This document shows, one piece after another, positions 1-11,807 of a stretch of DNA of 64,000 bases. The stretch's first letter is position 1, and each line of letters opens with the position of its first letter. The position numbers and the translations under genes were made by a program. Source of the DNA: Rhizomucor pusillus (taxonomy: Eukaryota > Mucoromycota > Mucoromycetes > Mucorales > Lichtheimiaceae); the NCBI GenBank assembly GCA_900175165.2, contig FWWN02000349.1, forward strand, positions 27,584 through 91,583, given 5' to 3'. The notes beneath the pieces are model-generated. The model did no database searches. It saw only the letters and a program-made list of their open reading frames with translations, and was not told the DNA's origin.

Positions 1-3000
1 GTGTTAACAGTGTTGTAGTCAACAAAAACGAAGGCAATTATGGCTTACCTCGTCGATATCCCAGGAAACCACAAATTCCCGTTCCAAAAGTTGTACCAAA
101 AATCGGAAGCGATCGTTGAATTCGTCTTCAATTACCTTGTCCTCTGTAAAGGACAAGTAGACTACAGCAAAGAAGGCATCCAGTAAAAATACATCGGTAA
201 TCTGTTTGTAACGTTAACTATTGTCTGGTTGCAATTATTCAATTAGGAGACTTGCCTGATTAGCGTAGTAAGAGAGAGTCATCACATTATCAGCGTGGTC
301 GTTTACTCGAATATTAGTGTCATCGGTGATTTCTTTGTTTTCTATGATAAGATTCTTGGCCTCGTCTAGGAGCCGGAAAGCATAAAAGATAACAGCATCC
401 GTATCTTCTCCATCTACACACGTAGAGAATTATTCGCAGCCCATCTTATCCTCAATGGTTGTCACTAATTTATCATGTTTACTTACCTTGCCAATCGACT
501 TGATATCCGCGCAACACAAGTTCTGTCTTGAGCCAAGTCGCCATGTCCTTAATTTTACCAAATGATACACCGCTGGTCGCTCTGCCGTATAAAATAACTG
601 CCGCAACCAAAGAAGCAGGCGATGCCACCAAAGCTTTGCGTTGGTTGATCTGGATTTCTCGAGTAATCTTTTCGACAAGTGTCGCTTCGTCACTGGGATC
701 TCTGAGGGATCCGCTGCTTGCTCTGTAAACTTCCTCCGCGGCTTCTTGTACACTGACCAGCGGACCAATACCGAACAAAACACGGCCGTGCTTGCGTACA
801 GCCTCGCCGCCTTCTAAAATCTTGTTTCTCTTATCCATCGCTTCGCTCGGTCGCATAATGCTTGCAGGCTGCGAAACGTTGCGTCGAGTGGGCTTTTGAT
901 CCAAAACATCGTCAAGAAGATACGGCAGTTCAGGGACATTTTCATACGTCATATTAATAGGTACGAATATCACGTCTCTGTGAACCTTGCGCGAAGTGCT
1001 GATGTTGCTATCCACACTCATAGTAGGACTGATAAGCGAATCAGGAGTGTCTGGTGTCGCGGGAGGACTATTCTCGAGACTCGCCACTCGGGAAACAATA
1101 GGAGTTCGCTGCTGGTTGGATTGAAGCGTCGACTCTATCACCATTTCGATCAGACCGTCGTGGTATGCTTCCTGGTATTTTCCAGTGCGGCTGCGAGATT
1201 TCTCGAGTCCTAGCGATAAGGCACCGTGCTCCCGAAGCAGGACCTGAGTGTATGCAGCCATCACGGCAGTGTTCAGAGGGGATCGTTTGCTCTTGTCACG
1301 TTTGATGTAGTATGCGCCGGCCAAACGGTAGATATCAGAGATGGGACCGAGTTGCACGAGACTCTCGTCGCAAGCGAATGCAGGTACAGGCAGGTGATAA
1401 CGGATGGCGACATACCAGACCAATAATGGATCAAGTACACTGCGGGTTACCGGCACATAGACAACACGCTTTCCAAGCATTGCAGTTCGGATCTAACGGA
1501 GATATATAATCCGGTTTACATCGCTGCTGTTACCAAGCCCTCCGTTCATCCTTACATTTCTTATACTGTCTTCATGAATGCGAATATTTTCAAACATGTC
1601 GTCAAATAGAGACTTTAGAAAATAACCTGCAAACCACACGAATGCCAGCTGTGTTCTTTCGCTCATGCGCGCAAGGATTTTCTAAAAACAAAAGTCAAAA
1701 ACTTTCTCCTTTTGCTTGTAATCGACTACGCTTACGATAGCTTCATTGACAGCTGTCTGCTTTTGCACGCCAGCATTCTTTGTAATCTATTATTATTTGC
1801 ACGATATAAGCATGTAACATTCATGTGATACAGTAAACTCGCTTAGATGCCAAACCTGATGAATAGCTTGGTTGACACGTTTATCGTTGAGCACGACAAC
1901 CTTGACACTCTCGTCGTTGCTACCGACTTTGCGTCGCCATTTTCCGAGCTGAGCTCTCTTGTCTTTATCTGCGTTGAGTATGGTACCGTCTTGGCACCAA
2001 TCATCTAGACTGTCATCCATATCGCGCAGCCAATCTTCTTCGTCCTGTTCGGTCCTGGAAGCATTGTTATCCAACACTGCTTTCACTTGTGCAACCATGC
2101 GTGCAGTTCGCGCCGCTACTTGGTCGTTGGAGAATACACCGCTCTGGGCTGGCGTGTCAATCAAACGATTGCTCTCGAATACTTGCAGTGCGCACATCCA
2201 GCTGGAAAGAGGCGACGGCAAGCGCAAGTCTGGTTCTTGGCATACATAGTAGTGGACACCGTAGCAAGCGTTCAAAAAGTAGTTATTCCAGAATGCATGA
2301 TCTACATCTTGTGGCACAAGGCTGTGCGGATCTAGCTGCGGCGTAGCTTGCAGTTGATATGACAGCTGAGCCGCATTTGTGTCACTGATGGTGATGTATT
2401 TGAGAGTTGACTTTGCTGTCAAGGACAGTTTCGTTGCTTTATCGATACATCGGCTGAGACGCTGAGAACTGCGTTTTCTGTTCCTTGCTTCGGCTATACT
2501 TGCGACACCGTTGCCACCACTCATGTAAGACGACGCTGCTGAGCGTAAAGAGTTCATCATCGTCTTTGCTCGAACAAGTCCTCCAGCGCCGCTGAGTGTT
2601 GATGCAAAGTACATTTGTGAGGTTGGTAAATTGATCGCCGTCGTCGTTGTCCAATATTGTCGTATTGGTTCATATGCTTGTTTCCAAACAAGACAACGTT
2701 TTGACGCCATTGTTACGTGATAGATGTAAGGAAACGTAGCTGTGCTTATCAACGATTTTGCATGTACAGACGTCCTTGATGATACATTCGTTCCAGATGA
2801 AGATCGTTGGAATGATATGTCTTCTGTTGATTTAGAGTCTCGGATAGGTGAAGATAAAGTTTCGACGGATCCTCCGCTCGATCGTTGTCGCTGGTGCTGG
2901 TGCTGGTGCTGTTGCTGTTGCTGTTGAAAACTGCTCTCGTCATATTCTGTGGGCACCGAAAAATCTTCCTTAGGCTCTACAATGGTAGCTGTGCAACCCA

Positions 3001-4417
3001 AAACCATTCTGACGGCATAGTCCACCGGTACGATATCTGCTGGTAAATCACCATCTCTAGAAGGAATCACTCGAATGCCTCGTCCGGTAAGCAAAATTGT
3101 TCCATTGGCTCCATTCACACCGTCAGCCTCAAATATACGTTTACGTTAAAATCATCAACTCTGTAAACGCACACATATTTTGTCACACACTTACCCATGC
3201 CATCAATGGCTCGGCGACACTTGGACCAATAGGGCTGAAACGCATGATGGCGACCGGATATTGTTGACCACCTGTCGATCGTTTTCGTTCTACTTCGCGA
3301 ATAAGCATATGCTCGGCCAAGGACTTGGATAGTAAATATGTATCTGGGTACAAGCTTTTGAGTTTATCAAATAAAGCCGATAGATCTAATCAAATAGATT
3401 CTTCAGTTTTAATCCAAGCAAACGGATTCAATCATACTCATACCATTCTCTTCAGCGCTTAGTATTTCATGCAAAATTTCTGATGGATCTTGGTTCAATG
3501 GAAGTAGTCTATCTTCGCATGCAAAACCGGAGAAGCTTTGCAGAGGCGACATGTGGATAAATGCGGAAAGTCTCATACATTCGTTGGCGATCTCCATTAA
3601 ATTCATTGTTCCTAGGACATTGGACTAGAAAATCCCACCAATTAATCCGCCGTGATATCAATCGTTTCATATGCATCCACGCTCACCTGAGTAGCTAAAT
3701 CAAGTCGCTCATTTCCGTCGACAACCGCGGCGCAGTGGAATATTACATTGGTTTCTAAGACGAGTAGTTTGCGGTCTTCCGTCGTGAGGCCGAGATCACG
3801 TTGCAATAGGTCGCCTTCTATTGGATGGATTTTATCTCTCATCGTTCTGTCAAACAAAGTGGGTCCCATAGATCGCCGAAGAGACACGAACGCCTACGTA
3901 CATCGTATTAATTAACGCGCTTTGGGAAATTTAGCAAGGTACTTGCCTTGTTGGCTAATATCTCCTCCTGAAGACGTTCTTGCACTGTAGTTCTCCCTCG
4001 CTGCTGAATAGGCCGCACCAAAATGAAAACTTTCTTGACGCCAATCATCAACAGCTTCCACAACAGTGCCTTGCCGACGAAACCCGTTGCTCCCGTTAAC
4101 AGCACTGTCTTGTCGTGATAAAACGTTTCCGGGTTTTCGAGCTGCTGTTCCGGAATATGTTGGGCCGTTTCCTCAGGCTCTATAGTTGACGTTTCGTCCA
4201 GTGCAGCTTCGTTAGTTTCAGGTGTTGACTGTTCCGGTGCGGGTACTTCGATAGTCTCTTCCTCAATCAAGTCATCTCGATCAAGCGCCTCCATGTCTTT
4301 CACAACGTCAAACACGGTTGGTGAGCCTGGTGGAGGGGGCGACGAAGGACTACCAATGCTGAGATTTGTGCTCTCATGATTTGGATCGGTTATCGATATG
4401 GTTGGTATTTCACTCAT
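1..4417 (-). CDS. Fatty acyl-CoA reductase / PlsB-GNPAT-type acyltransferase fusion (3' end outside window)
   Basis: Seen: nine exons (4417-3947, 3893-3687, 3624-3444, 3385-3195, 3127-1856, 1681-1556, 1492-487, 413-256, 201-49) join in frame to exactly 1,255 codons; a donor at 48 shows that the gene continues leftwards. The N-terminus is acidic and disordered. A male-sterility type NAD(P) domain follows, with TGATGFVG at about residues 108-115 and a YLLSK (YxxxK) active site at about 303-307. A Gln/His-rich linker comes next. From about residue 785 the protein resembles PlsB/GNPAT acyltransferases (GAYYIKRD, SRSRTGK, VPINMTYE). Known: the reductase makes fatty alcohol from acyl-CoA, and GNPAT acylates dihydroxyacetone phosphate; both feed ether-lipid synthesis. 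Odd: the HX4D catalytic motif reads TRSVLD (T832-D837), so the expected His is missing. The start at 4417 is preferred over an in-frame ATG at 4525. Two introns use GC donors (3946 and 255). Confidence 0.85.
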
Positions 4418-7400
4418 ACAATGTCGAAAGCGTGTTGTAGAAAGGCAGCAAAGGAGGGGCTCAGGAACCGAATTCCGACCATCCTTGCGGGCTTTGTCCT
4501 CACCTAGCCATCTCAGACCAAACACTCGTCAAAAGTTGAACGGATCAAGACTTTAGATATGGCCACCTCTGTTACTTCTTCTCTATTCATGTTTCTAAAT
4601 ACACTGCATATATCTATCTAAATTGTTGGATGCCTGCTCGTTTTCGATGCAAGAAATTATTTCAACAGTCTGCCCAACATTGCTTTGAACTTCCTTTTTG
4701 TTGAAACGTTTGAAATTGATGCTGGAATATTATAGTAAGGTTAAGATTGGATAACAAATAGGACTACACATAATACTCCAAAATTTATAAAATATTAGAT
4801 AAGAAACTGTTGACATTATATGAAAAAAAAAGAGGGCTGGGGAGGATCTAGAATAAGCTTGAGAGGATTTGCGCGGAGTGCTCAAATCCGAGAAACCAGA
4901 CTTTTTCGCTTGCCTTGAGACCATGGAACTTGCAATCCTTCTGGATCTAGACTTGGAATACGAGCAACGAAGTCCATACTTTTCTAGCATACAAGCTCTG
5001 ATTGTCTCGGGTTTGACGGTACGCGTGCGCATTGTACGAGATGCGCTCTTCGAGAAAATGCCCGGAGACGCGAAAGACGAACAGCGATCGGTGGCTGCGG
5101 TAACGACAAGCAGTGTCCACGGAGGAATCACTGAATGAAGGCTTATCCCCGGCTCAGGACAGAGCTTTAGCGGCCACATCATCTACACTGGATGGTTCGA
5201 TCTTACAGTGCACAAACTACCGGACCAACACAATCCTCGACCAGAACAGAAAGATGCACAAGGTATTCAAGGTATTGCTGGATCGACGACACAAACGCGG
5301 TTGCTACGATGACAGTGATGGCGGACAGGACGACGGAAACGAGGTGACGAACCGATTTGCTACGTCAATGTTGTTGGGCATGCCACTTACAACTCGAGCC
5401 TTGCCGAATCGTGTCTTGTGTGCGTAGTAAGACTCGCCGGCGTGCATTTTCATCCTCCAGACTTTGGAAGATACCTTGACTCTTCTAGACGCCTATCCGA
5501 AGTGGGACTCCACAATCCAATGTGTAACTTCTCAAGAAAGCTGGCGGCCTGGCAACCTTATCTTCGAACCAGGCTTCTTGCCCCAGGACAAGGTTATGCG
5601 GAGGAGTCGTGCCAAATCTTCGTCGGGATCTTGCCCCAAGACCAGTGATCACAGTCTCGAAACGCTGGAGGAAATTAAGGATGGTTGTGAACACCGGTTT
5701 GCTACTGCCTGCAATGTCGTAACCGTTTAATCGAGTCTTGGAGATCGACTTGTTCCGTTTCTTGCTAATTGTTACGAATTTTATCAGAAGCTGTCTGTTC
5801 TTCCCGCCGGAAGGAGAGATCTTGATAGGTAAGTGTTTGCTACAACAAATTCACCGAGAGAAATTTGATGTAGGCAGAGGATATGTTTCGAACAAAAAGC
5901 CGACTATGATATGTAAATAAACAACAATGGAAAACGAACTGTAAGCCGCCGAGATCCGGTTGTATTGGAATTTGTGTATATGGTTTGACTATCGAGGGAC
6001 ACTATATCTTATACATACTATCTGTGAAGACATTCTCATACTTGCCTTCATCGAGCAGTCGATTACTTCATTGAAATTAGAGTTCAGTCTGTCAGATATG
6101 ACGCTGACAATAAATCGAAGAGATGTTGATGTACTGACAAAACAAGAGGGTCAGAAGAGGATCTATTCTGGGACGAATTTTACTTAATCGTCTTTTTTGT
6201 CGGATGCGTACTAAATTCGGTTTAACGGTTTGCCATTAACTACATTGTTAGCCGTGCTATGTGATGCTGTAATGATACTATAAACAATTGCAAAAATGCA
6301 TAGGAATGCATCATAAAACAGACAAATGAAGTCCACAATGTGTGTCAGAGTGATGTAACTTGCTCTTTACTGGACTACACTCCCGTATTTTCGTTGCAGA
6401 GTTGGTAATGGAAAAGGGGAAAAAATCATGTCAGATCATGCATAATCATGGCCTTTCATTACTATCTTCTACATAATCGAACAGAGAAGTATCAACATGT
6501 ATGGTATGTATTTCGAAATATCAAGATCATCATCAACTACTGTCACGCGTACAAGCATACGTTCCTCCCTCCTATCCATATATCATCATAAAGAGGAATG
6601 TGATTCCAGTTTATTTGCAAGAAGGTCCTACATATCGCTTGCTGCTTATGAGTCATTGGAGAAAACAATTGTCAACCATTAAAAACTTGACACAGAATTT
6701 CCAAGACTTTTCGATTTGCTGCCAATGCTTTTTGCGCTGCTTCCCGCCGTGCGTGTTCGACACGAGTTTGTACTACAATGAAGCGGACTTCGCATAGCAG
6801 CTTCTTGATCTCCACACCAATCTCCATTGCAACATTATTGCCCGCGCGGCAACCAGTCATGAGCGGTATGCATTGAGCACTGCAACATTGCCGCGTGCCC
6901 GGATCTGCCGTAATGAGATGTGACCTCCTCGGTACGCATTAGCTTGCGAGATTCCAGCTTGTCGTGGTACGCTTACCGTTTCCTTCTTTAAAGGTACAAC
7001 CACCACATGATCTACGATATTGGATCCAAGTAGCACGATGATGATTTCGTGGCAAGGAAACCATACGAATCGACCAGAATTTGCAGAGAAGAACAGATGC
7101 AGTACTCTTCATTGATGACCTGATAAAGTCAACGGTCTGATCGGATACATAGTTTTCAAGAGGCATGCTTCGGACGATCGGACGCCAAGTAATGTGATGA
7201 AAAGGTCCAGCTTCATGCGAGATAAGAAAGGTAATATGCAGCAGCAGCATAATAATAATCTCTTTTTGTATTTCTACAAAGGCTGATTTCTGGTGCATTG
7301 CCTGCAAGCAATTTCAGCTATTATGGTTTATCTGGGCAGCTGTAAGAGTGACAGAATAACTGACTGATATCCGTCATCTTTAGCTTCTGGCATATTAGTT

Positions 7401-8780
7401 ACGAAAATTATCAGTAAGCTCGAGGCCACATGATACACGATAATAGATTCTCATAGTTACCACAACCCTCCGTTCCTTATTCCGATCCTCCTTCTTCAGC
7501 TTCTTCAGAAGAGTGACGTCCACCAGGTTATGACATGTATACATCATTGTTTCCCAATTTCTAACAACAGTGGCAGCCATACAGTGGATTCTACAGCACC
7601 CTTGTGGTGACAATGTTGTGACGTGCTGCAGGAGAGATCAGTACCGCTTCACCCTTGCCACCAAGCATTCTGTATCTCATATCATCAAGGAGAAGAGCAA
7701 TGAAGTACATCTGCTTAAGAGATGAAAATCCTCACAAATACTGAGATTACCAAGGCATTCAGTATACTGTATCTATAAATGTTCCACAGCAGGAATAAGC
7801 GGGAGAATGGGAAAATGAAGGAGAAGGTAGTACGTCATTGCAACTATACTTTTTCCTGAGGCTTCTAACAATAGTTCCACTCAGGAAATCTGGCAGCTCT
7901 GACCTTCCCGTTTCTTCCTCTTGCGCTTCCCATTTCCTACGCAGCAATGCATCATACAAGGTTTTTAATAGCTTGTAGCCTGAATTCTGCACTTTGGGAG
8001 ACTCACACTGAACCTTGCAGTGAAAAGATAAGAAGTTACCATTTCTTACATTCACGCCCATTACAGGTACTATCTTGCAAGAAACGACAAGTGCTCTTAT
8101 TACGATAATTGACGTGGATGAATATGAGCGGCTTTCGCAACACTATACAGAATTATACGCACGTGCTGCGTTATTTCCACTGAGTCGTAGCGCCCATATC
8201 TCTACACTCTCACAAAGCTTGTTCATTCCCAACAGTTTATATGATGATACACCACATTTCTGTACTGATGCAAACGATGCCTGAAATGGATTTTTTTGGA
8301 GAGTACGCAACAATCTCCTTTCGAGAATACATATGTTTATATCAGGATTTACAACGTAAACACGGTCTACAGACCAGAACCATTGGGATGACGTGACGAT
8401 GGACGATACAGTAGAAGAATTACACGTGTCACATTTTTCATGACGCATTAGAGAGTACAAGGTATAGTTAATGCCAAAGACTTTAGATTAGTTAAACTCA
8501 AACAAAAACCATTTGTTCATGTGTACCGGATGAAGAATACAGTATTAATACTGCTGTTAAGACACTGTATTAATAAGCTTTCGAAAGAAGTCTTTATGAA
8601 AAACAAAGCAACACTTGATACATTACGTATGCATCACAAGTTAGTAAGTTACAATTTATTGTTTTCTCTAATGTTTGTATCTACCATCAACAACTGAACC
8701 ACGCCCACGTCCGTAATGGTTCCAGCCTCTTGGCCTGAAGCGTAAAAAACATACGTCATCTCGTCCAACAATGGATTATG
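4418..8780. other. Gene-poor stretch with unrecognised ORF fragments
   Basis: No intact gene is recognised here. Block 4860-5730 has moderate-length plus-strand reading frames (4869-5138, 5113-5427, 5464-5730) in different phases that I cannot join by convincing introns or match to a family. Block 6670-8460 has short minus-strand fragments (6939-7307, 7395-7613, 7759-8061, 8143-8460) broken by stops. They may be decayed mobile-element or gene remnants, but no diagnostic motif was seen. The rest is AT-rich non-coding DNA. Confidence 0.4.
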
Positions 8781-9080
8781 CAGCTGTCTTGGATGTTCTC
8801 AGGTACCTCCTTGATGTGTACTCTTTTTTCTCACTCATGGCCTTGAAATCGATTCGAGTTTCCTTGGATAGTCTTCTTGGATATTCACCAAATAGCGTGC
8901 CGCTCCTGCTGTGTAGCCTCTTTTTTCGCTCTTGAACCTGCTATGGTATCAATTTCAGTTTCCTTGGATAGCCTTCTTGGAACCAAACAGGTAAAGTGTA
9001 GCCTTCGACGCGTCGTCTTGCTTGGTATTCACGGCCTTGCTACTAACCTCAGGCAGCTTCCTTGGATAGTCTTGTTCCCA
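8780..9080. repeat. Degenerate tandem repeats of ~100 bp
   Basis: A 23-base core reading gtttccttggatagtcttc followed by ttgg recurs with small changes at 8858-8880, 8958-8980 and 9057-9079, so the period is 99-100 bp. A weaker copy lies around 8790. On the minus strand the core can encode a QEDYPRKL-like peptide, and the frame 9296-8955 carries one such unit. Stops interrupt the frame in the older copies. This suggests a decayed protein-coding repeat, possibly part of the mobile element flanking the inverted repeat at 9216. Its function is unknown. Confidence 0.5.
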
Positions 9081-9215
9081 GCTCGGCTCCTTGTTCCTTG
9101 TATCCCCCTTTGGTTGCCAAAAGGTATCATCGTTATTTTCTTTTCCTCCGCTTGTGGCCCAAACGCGAGACCCATCCTGAAGATATTTTTTTGCTTTGAG
9201 AGAGGAAGGGGGAAG

Positions 9216-9473
9216 GAGGTCATCTAGAACCACATACACGACGATCCTCTCGTTAAAGTCCCCGCTCCGCAAGGCTACGCGGGTTTTTGAGAACATGGGC
9301 TAATCGCTCGATTGGTCTTGATACAATAATTATCTGTCTTCCAGAAAGATCCAGGAAATTTTATATAAATCTTTATTTCAAGCGATTAGCCCATGTTCTC
9401 AAAAACCCGCGTAGCCTTGCGGAGCGGGGACTTTAACGAGAGGATCGTCGTGTATGTGGCTCTAGATAACCTC
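9216..9473. repeat. Foldback element: 93-bp inverted repeat with 72-bp spacer
   Basis: Seen directly: arm 9216-9308 is the reverse complement of arm 9381-9473 with about two mismatches, near the outer ends. The spacer 9309-9380 is AT-rich. Each arm carries the same short frame beginning MFSKTRVALRSGDFNERIVV, on opposite strands. No clear target-site duplication flanks the arms. The near-identity of the arms implies a recent origin or ongoing gene conversion. It could be a foldback or MITE-like transposon, or an inverted duplication at the end of a larger element. It would form a very stable hairpin in RNA or single-stranded DNA. Confidence 0.85.
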
Positions 9474-10084
9474 ATAAGTTTCGGGCTGTTCGGAGGTTGA
9501 ATTCGAGCATTTCGACATCATCGAACAACCTGGAGGAGGCCATCCAGTTAACAACAATGCCAAACCGTCTCAGATTAGGGGCTTAGAGGAAATGTTACCT
9601 CTTTTGTTCGAGTTGTGCTTCTTGATTTTGATCATTAAGCTCGTTGTTTTTGTGTAGCACTTGATTTTCCTTGTTTTGCACCAGGGCCAGAGCACGGAGC
9701 GTTTTCGCTGACGATGTATGCAAGTCCAATTTCTAAATTTTTTGTGTGCCTCTGCATTTCTCACTTTATCTTCTCGTTTGCTCATGACCGAAGAGTGCGT
9801 ACTTTACTATATTTTCCTCTGTTGTTATATCTTTGCTATATTTATTAATTCTGCTCTATAAAATAGCCTCGATCATATATTTTAAAGTTCCGTAGCTGTT
9901 AGTTCCAATGCGTGCTCTACGATCAAATGGTAAGTTAAGCTTCAAAGTTCCGATTTCTGCTTTCTTGTGAAGAGGTGTAGTTGCTTGCAGAGATCCACTG
10001 TATATCGTCTGGTCCATTTCTGCTCAGTCAATGCTATGACGGTCGTAAAATGTCGAGAGTAAAGACGACAGCTTTAGTCATTCT
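9474..10084. other. Non-coding stretch, nothing recognised
   Basis: Short frames only (for example 9570-9785 on the minus strand), with no family resemblance and no RNA gene seen. It lies between the foldback element and retroelement relics, so it is probably part of the same repeat-derived tract. Confidence 0.3.
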
Positions 10085-10393
10085 TTACGAGGTTCCAATT
10101 GAGAATATTATCGATAGAAATGCGTGGTCTCTGCTCGCTCCTTCATCACACTGCAAGCGTTTGTCGACGGTCGGAAGCGTGGCTTTAGCATACCAATCAT
10201 CCAGTACATGCAAGTCTGGAGCATGCACTTGCTCTCTGTACGTATCCTTTGCGGCGGATTTAAGATAACATAGTTGAGCATGGCTAGCGATGATTTGGCC
10301 GAAGTGATATTTGTTCTCTAAACAAAGGTTTTTATTTACGACAAAAATTTCAGCTCCTGTATCTATGAGGCCGAGCCAGGTTTTATTCTGTAT
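10085..10393 (-). pseudogene. Retropepsin-like fragment of an LTR retroelement
   Basis: Reading the minus strand from 10393 gives WLGLIDTGAEIFVVNKN, which has the D-T/S-G active-site triad and the following hydrophobic pattern of retroviral-type aspartic proteases. About 100 codons stay open to a TAA at 10085-10087. No reverse transcriptase, RNase H or integrase motif was seen nearby, and no LTR pair was found. I read it as an isolated relic of a Gypsy-like polyprotein. A domesticated single-domain protease is possible but less likely, because no start codon or gene context is evident. Confidence 0.5.
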
Positions 10394-10587
10394 AAAAATG
10401 AGAGAATTTGCCCTGCAGATTGTCCCTCGGTTTCGAGCTCTGCAGTGGCTTTATCGAGTCCGTCCATAAATATCGCCCATTTGTTGATCTTATGTGTCAT
10501 CAGTGCCTTGAACCGGATTCTGAAACAATTCTCTTGCTTCAGAATCGTGTAGCAGCAAAGCGGGTTGGTGGATCAATGAGAGGTATG

Positions 10588-11160
10588 TCACTGGCATCGC
10601 TGGCTTTCTATTTCTGAACTGTTGCCGTTTCCGTTCGTGGAGCAGCACATGGTACACCGATCAGACGGATCGTCGTCAGTGTGAGGTTTACAGCCCATTG
10701 GACAAGCATCGTATTTGCGGCGTGCAACAGGATAACCATCCATGTGCCGGCGGCGCGAAGAATAATGTGACAGGAGTGCCGGTGCGCTTGGTGCAATCTT
10801 GCTGATGTATTTGTTCAGGAGCTTAATCAAGCCGTCGAACGCGTCTCTCGGCATCCCATGCTTCAGCACATAAGCATAAAGCTTAGTACTGAACTTCGCG
10901 TTATCATGCTCCTCAAGACCGTCTGCCCTGAAGTCTACGAGATAGATGGTTCATTCTCTTCGGCTGCTGGCACGAAATCAGAAGGCTCGAAGTCCTCGAC
11001 TCCATGATCACAAATCATCACGCCGTCTTTAAAGTCCATTTGAGAGCTTTTCGTCTGCGAGGTTGCCGTTCTCATCGTCGTGTTCCAGGTTCATCCACTC
11101 ATTATCGGTCGTCTCTGAAGTATGAACCAGCTGCTCCTCACATGGCAGAGGAACGGTTTC
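10588..11160 (-). pseudogene. Tnp2/CACTA-like transposase N-terminal relic
   Basis: Minus-strand translation of 10870-10588 contains YDACPMGCKP followed by RCTMC, a zinc-ribbon-like cysteine pattern found just before the catalytic part of Tnp2-type (CACTA/Plavaka) transposases. Upstream pieces (11160-10870) are acidic and need two frame changes to join. The catalytic domain is absent: downstream sequence shifts to the retropepsin-like fragment. It is therefore a decayed, truncated copy. Assignment to the Tnp2 family rests on the cysteine pattern and on memory of the family, so it is moderate at best. Confidence 0.4.
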
Positions 11161-11800
11161 AAATACCTGAAGATCGTTAGCATGTTTCTGACTATATCGT
11201 CGAGCAGTTTGTACTTACTCTACGAATGGCGGTCGGATGGGTACAAGTGATTGCCTCACTACTACGTGGTGAACTTCCCTTCGTGCCTTGCTTTGCTAAC
11301 TCCTCCGCTTACGACGTCGAATCGCTGGTGACAGTCAGGTCAAATGAAGAGTTCGTTGTTCTTTCTCGACATTCTCGAACTCGTGGAAATGAAGGCTACA
11401 CGCGCGCCCAGTTAATGCTAGATTAATTTCTCGGAGTATCCAAGGAAAGTCTTTTCACGTAACGAATATCACATAGTACACAAGAATTTACCTGAAGTAT
11501 TTAAGGATAGAGTGCAACTTGTTGGAATCCCTTGGAGTTCCTAAGGAACAAAATAGTTCAGCCGTGTACATTCCCTATGGTATTGGAATATTGCGAGAAT
11601 GGTTTAAAAACATATCGTATATGAGTAAAAGACGGATGAAAGGACCAAATCAAAAGCGAAATTTTATATTTGCGAAAAAGCGATTACAGCTATGTATTTA
11701 TAAAAATGGTATACAGTAGAAGAATGATACATGAATATCATAGTATAATATAAGACAGGATTGCAACAAACATGTCCTTTTAGGTGATGTATTCTTATTT
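11161..11800. other. Intergenic, nothing recognised
   Basis: AT-rich, with short plus-strand frames (11226-11426 and 11519-11719) lacking recognisable motifs. The right end is probably the 3' untranslated region of the potassium transporter that follows on the minus strand. Confidence 0.3.
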
Positions 11801-11807
11801 TTACAAT

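Noticed and set aside
8780..9080. Spaced repeats as a possible CRISPR array
   Set aside because: The spacing is about 100 bp, units are degenerate and translate as a protein repeat, and the genome is eukaryotic.
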